The notes beneath the pieces are model-generated. The model did not search any database. It saw only the letters and a program-made list of their open reading frames with translations, and was not told where the DNA came from. A stretch of 64,000 nucleotides of DNA, taken from Scolanthus callimorphus (taxonomy: Eukaryota > Cnidaria > Anthozoa > Actiniaria > Edwardsiidae). Below, one piece after another: positions 56,643 to 64,000 of this stretch. The stretch spans positions 9,149,077 to 9,213,076 of the forward strand of contig CM066924.1 in NCBI GenBank assembly GCA_033964015.1, given 5' to 3'. Made by a program: the position numbers and the translations under genes. Numbering within the stretch: position 1 is the first letter of the stretch; every line of letters begins with the position of its first letter.

Positions 56643-56955
56643 AATAGATAGCGAGTATGCGAGTGGGTTTCTACAAAACTAGTATAGGGGTGCATGACCA
56701 TGACAGACAGACAAATATTTTACTGGCACCTTGTAAAACCTAGTTACATCGATGTAAGCGCAATAAATCTACATTAAATATATATATGAAAGGATTATTT
56801 AAACACGTTTTGGTTTGGTTGAATTTAGCAGCGATATTTGCTTTTGACGGAGCAGGGTTGATTTACAGATAAAAATAAATTATTTTGTGATCTCCAGTCC
56901 TGTTTAGAGGGGAAGCTAAGTGCTTTGCAAATATCATGATTTTATTAATGATTCT

Positions 56956-57122
56956 CAGGGCGTAGCTAGGGGGGGGGGGGGGGGGGGGGTCCTGGGTACC
57001 AGTGACCGCCCTTTTAGAATAAAAATACAGCAAACATTAAGAAAAATCGGTAAGCTGGAAAAGGGCACCATACATTTGTACAGATGTGACCCCCCCTTTC
57101 TCAATTCCTGGCTACACCCCTG
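56956..57122. mobile_element. Short element, CAGGGCGTAGCTAG ends, G21 run
   Basis: CAGGGCGTAGCTAG and the inverse CAGGGGTGTAGCCAG form the ends. A G21 run is at 56969-56989 and C6 at the other side. It is related to the element at 58682. No clear duplication. Confidence 0.7.
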
Positions 57123-57300
57123 GCTATGGGAATTATGTAAACGTTTTTATTGTTGGGGCACAGTCGAATTTCTTTTAACGGTTTTTCCAAAAATAGTAAC
57201 CCTCCTCCACCTTAACGTAATTAACAATTATTCCATGGGAATGGTTCGGCCTCATGGGCTATTGACTCAGAGGCCATGAGAGCGAGAGAAATACTTGTTT

Positions 57301-57483
57301 TAGTCAAATCACACTAGTAGGTCCATTTGTATAGCCAAAAACGGTTTCTGGTCTGGTCATTACCATTCTCTGGCTCCCAAATCCGACACTTTTCGCTACT
57401 AGTAGGTTATAACTTATAGCCTACTACCAGCTCAACCACTTAAAATGCAGCATTGACAATAGACCACTAGTGTGATTTGACTA
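57301..57483. mobile_element. MITE with TAGTCAAATCACACTAGT ends
   Basis: The left end and its inverse (ACTAGTGTGATTTGACTA) match perfectly over 18 bases. Member of the four-element clan with 44397, 55824 and 55930. Confidence 0.88.
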
Positions 57484-57689
57484 CGATTCCCCTTTTATAC
57501 TCACCAAAAACTCTGGATCTGAATCCTGTAGATATAAGAGAGAATTATTGAAGTTAATTAAAAAAACTGCTACTTTCCGTCAGCACTCTTGCTGCTATTG
57601 TCAAACCAGAATAAATAGTGTTCATCATCATCATCATTTATTTCTATATTTATAGTATTATTATAATTCATAGTATTATAGTATCTTAG

Positions 57690-57840
57690 AGAGAGAGAAG
57701 CCTTTATTTAAAAAATTAAAAATTTAAACACCCAGGGTTGTCCATTCAGGTAGCCACAAGGGCCACCCTGCTATCAATAGGAGCCCTGGGTATAAACTAA
57801 AATATACACTGACATACATAAACATTTACATAATATGATA
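57690..57840 (-). repeat. Probable LIN-type repeat 3' end, minus strand
   Basis: On the minus strand, AAATAAAGGCTTCTCTCTCT ends a block that contains GCAGGGTGGCCCTTGTGGC and ACAACCCTGGGTG. This is typical of a retroposon tail; the parent is not identified. Confidence 0.45.
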
Positions 57841-58207
57841 TAAAAAGTTTAGTTTATTGTTATCGTGTGTTTTGGTTCTGTGTTATTCTGTAATTTGGTA
57901 TTCGAAGTAATTGTATTTAGCGTCCACACACTGCCTGCCTGATTAGCTTCGCTAGCAGGTAGTGTGCGTTTTAACTTATGAATTTAAAATAATATTAATA
58001 TATAGATTTAGGCACTGCCTAAAAGCGGAGCTTCCAACTATTATAAGGAATAAAAGATGGTAGTAGTTAATTGTAGTATCAAAAATACATTTATTATATT
58101 TAGACTAATATTATTGCCTTTGTGCCTTTTACAAAACACAAAAAGCACGAGGACAACTCAACTAATAAAAATGTAGACACCCGTAGTTCACATGAGGTGA
58201 GATATCA

Positions 58208-58430
58208 ACCTCGTCCCCAGGGTCTTGTGGGTAATTTTCAAGATGGCGGTTGGTCGAGTAGAAGACCCTGGGGGAGGCTGAGTCACATGACCACTGTTTG
58301 AAAACATGGGAAAGAGGTTGTCCTTTGTTGTGAAATGGTCATGTGACTCAGCCTCCCCAAGGGTTTTCTCCCGAGTCAACCACCATTTTGAAAAACGATA
58401 GAGAAGACCCTGAGACAACTTTGGGTAGGG
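58208..58430. mobile_element. Foldback inserted in the Harbinger copy
   Basis: CCAGGGTCTT..AAGATGGCGGTTGG and GGGAGGCTGAGTCACATGAC on the left face GTCATGTGACTCAGCCTCCC and the inverse of the outer part. It interrupts a stretch that is continuous in copy 1. Confidence 0.8.
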
Positions 58431-58536
58431 ACAAAACTGGAACCTGTTTCACATGAGAAAAAAATGCAAGATATCTTGGTGTTGTGGCTAACACATGCGG
58501 CACACACTATCAAGAAAGTTGGCCCAACCCTGACCT

Positions 58537-59380
58537 GTCAAGGAATAGGACAGGGAAATTCTTGTTAGGGCTGTTGTTAGGCCTAACAGCCCAAACAGCA
58601 TTGAGAAAACATTCCTTACTTCCACCTCTTAAAATACCTGGGGCACAAATTATGATAAACACCTACTAACAACCTTAACACCAGGGCGTAGCCAGCACTT
58701 ATGAGAGGGGGGGTTCCAAAATTCAAAAAATAAAAAACTCCATAGATCGGACGTGTTTTTGCGTTCTTGCCACAGGAAACCCAGCCAAAAATATTGATCT
58801 CGGGGAAAAACTAGCATTTGAAGAAATTGCTACATTTTATTGGAGCTTTTATTTGTTGTCTATTAAATATTTACAATTTTAGTAGTAAGTCGGTCCAGAA
58901 CAGAGGCGAGGGGGGTTCCGCTGCGGGAGAGGGGGGTTCCGGAACCCCACCTGGCCACGCCCCTGAACACCACTTACAGACCTAACAGCCCTAACAGTCT
59001 TAACAGCTCTAACAGTCCTATCAGCTCTAACAGTCTAAACAGCCCTAACAGAGGGCTGTTAGGTGTTGATCATAATATGTGCCCTGTCTTTAGGAATGCT
59101 TCCTCTCTGCTGTTTAGGACTGTTAGGTTTGTTAGGGCTGTTAGGTTTGTTGGCTGTTGGGTTGTCAGTCCAGCCAGGGCTGTTAGGGCTGCAAGGGCTG
59201 TTAGGGCTGTTAGGGCTGTAAGGGCTGTAGGTGTTGATCATAATATGTGCCCCGCCTTTAGACGTGAGAGTAAGGAATGCTTCCTCCCAGCTGTTTGTCC
59301 CTAACAGCAGCCCTGTGCTGTTTGGGCTGTTATGCCTTACAGCAGCCCCTAACAAGAATTGCCCTGTCCTATTTCTTGAC
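58537..59380. mobile_element. Inverted-repeat element filled with a 9-bp minisatellite
   Basis: GTCAAGGAATAGGACAGGG on the left is the inverse of CCCTGTCCTATTTCTTGAC on the right. Arms of about 145 bases continue through AATTCTTGTTAGGG and GGGGCACA(A/T)ATTATGAT. Between them runs (TAACAGCCC)n, which switches orientation at about 59050. A CAGGGCGTAGCCAG element is inserted at 58682-58965. Confidence 0.85.
58682..58965. mobile_element. Element with CAGGGCGTAGCCAG ends, AACACC duplication
   Basis: The left end CAGGGCGTAGCCAG and the inverse of the right end (CAGGGGCGTGGCCAG) differ by two positions. AACACC stands at 58677-58682 and 58966-58971, a 6-bp duplication overlapping the first base. It has GGGGGGTTCC blocks inside both ends. 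Confidence 0.78.
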
Positions 59381-59577
59381 TCATATGACCCCTGAGATAG
59401 ACAGTTTTATGCTGTCCCTACACAAATACCATATCTCTCAGCCCAGAGTTGTCTCGGTCACAAGTGAATTGTTTGATTTCAACACAGAGGGATTGTATAG
59501 AGGCAAGTCTGGGGACCAAAATATCCCCTTATTCCCATATCTTGCCTCATTTGGTGCCTCAGCACAATGTTCTTAAA

Positions 59578-60122
59578 AAAGATCTGCAGCGGTTTGGAAT
59601 AATTGCAGACTCTAGAAATGTTCTTTTTGCTTTTCATACCCGGAAACGGTTGACCATTTTTTTGTAGACTGTCCGGAATCAAAAACCTTATATATTTTCA
59701 ACTAAGACATTGGTTGGAGCAGTTCGATATTTTTCTTCCAGAATCGAACGTAGCTAATAATTCTTCTTGGAGTCAATACTGATGGCGCAGAAAATTTTAT
59801 TATTCTTATTTATAAATTAGTATTATATAAACATAAAAATAATTTCAAAACTCCTCCTTAGCTATTCTGCAGAATTTCTTAAAACATTAAGAAAAAGTAG
59901 AGGTTACTATTGCTAAGACCAAGAATAAGCTGGCAGCGCACTATAAGAAATGGGAAAGCATTCTAAAGGCTCTAGGTTAAATCCATGTGGTATGGGGTGT
60001 TCATGCAAAAGGGGTATGTCTGTGTTTTGTCCTTAATGTTGGTGTATATTGTTTGTATAGACTTAAAAGATTGCATGTGAAGACTAGCTTTGAAATAAAT
60101 CCATGTAACCAAAAAAAAAAAC
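59578..60122 (+). pseudogene. LINE C-terminus and 3' UTR with poly(A)
   Basis: PETVDHFFVDCPESK follows an upstream frame LQRFGIIADSRN, as in the cysteine/histidine knuckle at the end of LINE RT proteins. Then ILIYKLVLYKHKNNFKTP and KNKLAAHYKKWESIL in changing frames form the usual helical tail. A stop, AATAAA at about 60091 and an A11 run at 60110-60120 mark a retroposed 3' end. Frameshifts and stops make it dead. It is a different LINE type from the one at the window start, which ends in (TTA)n. Confidence 0.75.
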
Positions 60123-61192
60123 TGTATATAGGGGAATAAGAAAACAACAACAATAACAAAAATGTATTATATGCACTAAGGAATAAGAAACTGTAAAAAG
60201 GGAGACAGGATGTAAAAATACCAGTGATCACATGTCTTTGAATAAAAAAGTAATAAAAAAAGGACAATATTATTCCTCAGTGGAAAAAACTGCATTATCT
60301 GACAGAATAGTAAGTAGTATATATTTACAAGACAATATTATTGAATACACCAGAGAAATTAATATGAGACATTTTACCAGGATTCCGGGCAATTTTGGCA
60401 AAGTGGCCAAAAATCCAGTTACTGAAACACTTAGAATCACTTCCTTGATTTTGGTCTATTTTGGAAACTAAATGTATGCCATGAACAACAAAATGAAAAA
60501 CAGAGAAATGTAATGTCAAAGTTCTCCACCCTGGAGTACTACACAATGAAACTCTATGTTGACCCAATTCTATAAAAACCCTCAGCTGTATATTGAAACA
60601 GGTTGCTACTAGATTTCATAATGGAAATAACACAAGTTACTATACTTGCGTGCAGGCCCTTCAAAAGATATTGGACCAGACACTACTCCTGGCCATACGG
60701 GTGTTAAGCAGAAGGCCGCAGAGTCCAAAGTGTTCCAATACATAACAGCCCATATTATGGGTGGAGCAATTTTGTAGAAGGGTCTGAAATTCATGAAGTT
60801 TCAGGTTTACAAGATGTCCAGAAAAGGAAAAAAAAGTTACTTGAATTTCACCTAATTGCACTTAAAATACTTAAAAAATATGGGGGTTGGGGGGGGGGGG
60901 GGGGGGTGGGAGAGGAAATAGAAATAAGACAGAAAACACAAAATAATTTCTGTTTGAGGGGGCATTCTCCCCCTGAGAAAAGTTTGAAAAAACTTGAATC
61001 AAGATACTTCTATTGGGTTTTAGGAAGAGGTGAAAACAATGAAACTACAGCAGAAACATATAACAGAGGCTCTTTTTATTCTGATCCAACAGAAATGGAA
61101 AACGTTCTGTGCACTCTACTGACTTTCCTTTGAGCAAGGAAAATATTATTGATGCATAACATTTAACTTATATTTGGCTGGGGACAAACCGG
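60123..61192. other. No gene seen; G18 run
   Basis: AT-rich, with a G18 run at 60889-60906. A GGGGACAAACC phrase at 61180 recurs at 32771. No matching inverted ends were found around the G run. Confidence 0.4.
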
Positions 61193-61195
61193 TTA

Positions 61196-61724
61196 TGCAC
61201 TAGTTAATTGAAGCCCCCACCCCTAGAGACCCAGGGAGGGGTTGGGGATTTGAGTTTACCCCTGAACAAAAGCCGTTTAAGTCCCCACTCCATCGGGAGG
61301 AAATTCCTGTGAAATGCCCCTACCCTGGGGCCTCAAAAATCACCTTTTACTTGCAAGCATCAAAGAAAGAACACACCTTTCTATGATCGTCAAAGGGGAG
61401 TGGGCCTCAGCTAGTGTGGTGTCCTATATGAAACAAGGGATGCAAGTACAGAAAAATGCATTAAAATCGAATGATTCCAATGAATTGCATCGTAGAACAT
61501 GTAGATTTTCATGGCCCAAAATCAAAGTGAAAGATTGACCGAAATAATTTATTTGAAAGCAAATAAACATTCCCCGGGGAGTGGGGACAGGTTCCAGAAT
61601 CAAAACCAGTCAAATCCACCCCCCCTCGGAACAGACTCTTGTTTTAAAATGCTTTAAACCCCACGATAACCCCACCCTTCCCAGGGTCCCTAGGGGTGGG
61701 GGTTTCAATTGACTAGTTAGTGCA
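61196..61724. mobile_element. Inverted-repeat element, TTA-flanked
   Basis: TGCACTAGTTAATTGAAGCC and the inverse of the right end (TGCACTAACTAGTCAATTGA) lead into CCCCCACCCCTAG and GACCC on both sides. TTA flanks both ends (61193-61195 and 61725-61727). The ends resemble those of the nested element at 28716. Confidence 0.8.
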
Positions 61725-61727
61725 TTA

Positions 61728-62522
61728 CTCACGAAGAATCCATAACAAATTGAAACACAGGTCGAAAGTTTTAAAGAAATATCTTATAATAGATAGCTAT
61801 CAATAGATAGATAAAGTAATCAATTCTATAAATCAATGAATGGCCAAAACACAGTTGAAAGTCTATAATCATCTTTCTAAATCGTACGACCGAGGAATCA
61901 AATTCCCTGAAGAGATCGTCTAGTCAGAGAAAATATTTCTCAAAAAAAATAAAAAAACATTCTTACCAAGAGCTTGCAGTTTAATCCACTTCATACTGAA
62001 TGTTTGTCCAACTCCAGCGAACAGTGAGTTTCCAATCCACACCGCACCATTATATCCATGACTTTCAAAGCTATTCCATGTCTTTAGGGAGCTGAAGAAC
62101 CACAAAACACGGCAAAACACGAAAACTCCCGCGCTCGATTTGGGCACCACTGTTGTTGTACTGTAACTCGTGACAAACCTTTTCTGAATCCAGCTATAGT
62201 CCTGACATTTAGTCCATCAGCTGTCGAGGAGAGCCGAAAATAGGGGAACAAACGAAACCGTTCCATGTTTATTATATCCATTTTGAAATCACTGTCAATC
62301 CCTGCAATCTGATTGGCTTATAACAGTGCGATTTATTCCCAAATCGCATCCTTTTGAGTCCAAAACCATCTTCCTGCAATTTTTGGGGAAATTCCCCCCT
62401 TTCTTCTTCTGCTTGAAAAGAAAAACAAGAAACAAAGACAAAACTATGGATAAAACTTTAAATATTTACAGTACCTTTTTATCTGTCGTTTTTCCAGAGT
62501 ATGATATCAGTTTCACGACAAT
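61728..62522. other. No gene recognised
   Basis: Short open frames on both strands (for example 62150-61920 minus), but none resembles a known family. Confidence 0.35.
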
Positions 62523-62784
62523 ATGGAGGATTTTCAAGCGAATAATCCAGCACGTCTGGTGCAAAATTCCGGTCCCGAGTCCAGGAATCCGAGTCCACCG
62601 AAAACAAACAACATCAAATTACACAAAATCAAAAGATAATGATTTTACATGCTTTCCGGTAGACAATGTGGTAGAAGAGCTGAAGTCTAAAGTGATCAAT
62701 AAAAACACTTCCCGGTTAACACAAAGCTGGATGAAAGTGTTTCGCAAATTCACAGCTGATAGTGAAACGATGCCGCCATCTTAA
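62523..62784 (+). pseudogene. Possible DUF3504/Crypton-type N-terminal domain
   Basis: A first frame from the ATG at 62523 reads MEDFQANNPARLVQNSGPES. After a one-base frame change near 62640 a second reads FPVDNVVEELKSKVINKNTS and SWMKVFRKFTAD, then stops. The NKNTxxxTxxWMxVFxxF pattern recalls the N-terminal helical domain seen before DUF3504 (Crypton-derived tyrosine recombinases such as QRICH1/ZMYM relatives). The catalytic part does not follow. The assignment is weak; it could also be an unrelated gene fragment. Confidence 0.3.
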
Positions 62785-63290
62785 AATCTATCAAACTCCA
62801 CTCTCTTCAAACATGAAAACACTACCATCCACAGCCAGATGCAGCTAGTGATGAAATTTAGCAATACAGCTCATGGCTTCCAAGCATAATTTGCAGCCAA
62901 GTTTTGATTTTATGCCATCGCAAGTCATTCGCCCAGCAAAGTCACAGTTCCATCGCAAAACTTCAATATTTCTACGTCTCCAACTCCACTCCATCTCCAA
63001 GGCCGCAATAAAAGCGACGAGCATTCCTTCCTTTTGTCAGACAATGAAAATTACTTTGTTGAATTGTGTATGGTGTAATTTTAAACATAAGTGATCTCAA
63101 CTCTGAATGAACTTTGCAGGTTATGAGTTTTCGAAATCGTTTGTGTTTGTCACATGACAATTTCTGCATATAAGTACTTAATGAGTTCGTTTTGCATACA
63201 ATGTTTTTGTGAGGCATTTCGGTTTCAAGAAAATAAATTGATAGAATCCTTTGGGCCTAGAATGTGATTTCAAAATGGATATAATAAAGT
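62785..63290. other. No feature recognised
   Basis: AT-rich, with short open frames only. Confidence 0.4.
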
Positions 63291-63433
63291 GGTAATTGAA
63301 CTTCGTGTCGTGCAATTTTGGTTTGAAATCATACTTGTGATTTCAAATCAAACTCGCGCTACGCGCGCTCGTTTGATTTTGAAATCACGCGTATGATTTC
63401 AGACCAAATTGCACTCCACTCAGTTCAATAACC
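63291..63433. mobile_element. Foldback MITE, 143 bp
   Basis: GGTAATTGAAC..GTGCAATTTTGGT on the left faces the right arm. TGAAATCATAC and GATTTCAAATCAAAC pair with their inverses around CGCGCTACGCGCG. Confidence 0.85.
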
Positions 63434-64000
63434 ATTATTAATCCTCGACTATCGAGTAGTCTCAAAAAGATATGATGGAAAAAAACAGGATGCCTCTCTT
63501 TGGTGGTTACTTTCTGCTCTGATCTCATGCTTTGCCCCGCTTCTTCACCCTTTTTCCCGGGCGCAATTTCCGTCTAGGTACGTCTCTCTGAGAGTCTCTG
63601 GTGCTTCCATTTCTTTTTGCTTTCTGCTCTTCTACTAGAGATAATTTAACCAAATTATCATTCCTCGATCCCTTCCTCATCCCTCGACCCAATGTTTGTA
63701 TTCTATGGCTTCCTCTTCGCGTATTTTTATTATTTGAGGCGTAATGCGTGATAGCACGGTTCTGCAGTTAGCTGTCATTTCTCGGCCTTGAAACTCCGAC
63801 TGGAAGAATTTCAGGAGCAAGCCGGCAAAGAAAATACTCCAACTTGATTATTATTCCCAACTCTACCAAATGTTTGGATTCCATGGCCTTCTTTTCGGGC
63901 ATTTCTCCTTTGAGTAATTATTGTAGGTCGTTTTTTCAGCCGCTAGCAGCCCTGTAGTCTTTTTTGGATGTTGCCAAAACATGCTGGTATTTGTGCCTGC
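63434..64000. other. No gene seen; two similar blocks
   Basis: Two blocks (about 63680-63730 and 63860-63905) share CCAATGTTTGTATTC-like text and GGCTTCCTCTTCG / GGCCTTCTTTTCG, an old direct duplication offset by about 180. Confidence 0.4.

Larger units (their letters stand above)
55824..56680. mobile_element. Outer MITE with TTAGTAGAAACCCAC ends
   Basis: GTTTTAGTAGAAACCCACCA on the left is matched by the inverse of the right end (56655-56680, AGTTTTGTAGAAACCCACTC). It contains a related MITE (55930-56113), a LINE tail and a hairpin. Confidence 0.7.
58186..59562. mobile_element. PIF/Harbinger-type MITE, copy 2, with nested insertions
   Basis: It starts GTTCACATGAGGTGAGATAT, as in the 33034 element. 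It then resumes after an insertion with GGGTAGGGACAAAACTGG and CTGTTTCACATGAGAAAAAA, and later has GAGTTGTCTCGGTCACAAGT and TTGTTTGATTTCAACAC. The end near 59540-59562 (ATATCTTGCCTCATTTGG) is a decayed form of the terminal repeat. The order is that of copy 1 read in inverse. Two elements have inserted, one of which carries a third. Confidence 0.7.

Noticed and set aside
59160..59230. TTAGGG-rich stretch as interstitial telomere
   Set aside because: The period is 9, not 6, and it lies inside an inverted-repeat element.
1..64000. CRISPR arrays, tRNA and rRNA genes
   Set aside because: No regular spacer arrays, cloverleaf-like sequences or rRNA segments were seen, and the DNA is eukaryotic.

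Overview
The window is eukaryotic nuclear DNA, AT-rich and almost entirely non-genic, and it looks like an invertebrate genome, most probably an anthozoan cnidarian such as a stony coral. That assignment is inference. It rests on two intronless rhodopsin-class receptors of the type expanded in cnidarians, together with BEL/Pao, Penelope-like and Polinton/Maverick remnants, a hammerhead ribozyme and very many short inverted-repeat transposons. No operons, ribosomal RNA, tRNA or bacterial features were seen.

Layout. 0-7.3 kb: a non-LTR retrotransposon tail, several small inverted-repeat elements, a 19-20 bp tandem repeat, and fragments of a second LINE and of a BEL/Pao integrase. 7.7-11 kb: a 3.24 kb element (ends CAGGGTCTGG, 6-bp target duplication TTTCTC) that carries unrecognised minus-strand coding remnants and a Penelope-like GIY-YIG fragment. 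11.4-20.6 kb: a decayed Polinton/Maverick with two minus-strand small genes, each preceded by the same TATTTATA box, a divergent packaging ATPase and a Pro/Ser/Thr-rich continuation. The ATPase unit is split by a 4.6 kb inverted-repeat element (15723-20319). That insertion carries further elements, a CXC-type cysteine-rich protein remnant and a complete-looking type I hammerhead ribozyme at 19531-19573. 22.4-26.8 kb: a BEL/Pao pol region (protease, RT, RNase H, integrase) broken by at least four frameshifts and two stops, followed by one putative LTR. 27-34 kb: foldback elements, a nested pair of G-rich elements, a small non-autonomous LTR-type element with 188-bp direct repeats, and a Harbinger-type element. 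34.9-35.2 kb: two short ORF pieces that join in phase over a consensus intron. 37-41.4 kb: two tandem intronless GPCR genes of 335 residues each, sharing a 98-bp identical tract. 42.5-44.3 kb: a 1.74 kb near-perfect palindrome. 45.5-46.5 kb: a 146-bp-period tandem array. 52.7-53.4 kb: a 27-bp coding-type minisatellite. 54-60 kb: deeply nested inverted-repeat elements and a LINE 3' end with poly(A). 60-64 kb: mostly unassigned.

The most likely working protein genes are the two GPCRs. The rest is a record of repeated transposon invasion. Two recurring themes stand out. Many elements end in long G or C runs and are flanked by TTA/TAA (PIF/Harbinger-like) or 6-bp duplications. One internal module, with the palindrome GCGCGAAGCGCGCC, appears inside elements with different ends. 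All coordinates of element ends come from reading by eye and may be off by a few bases.
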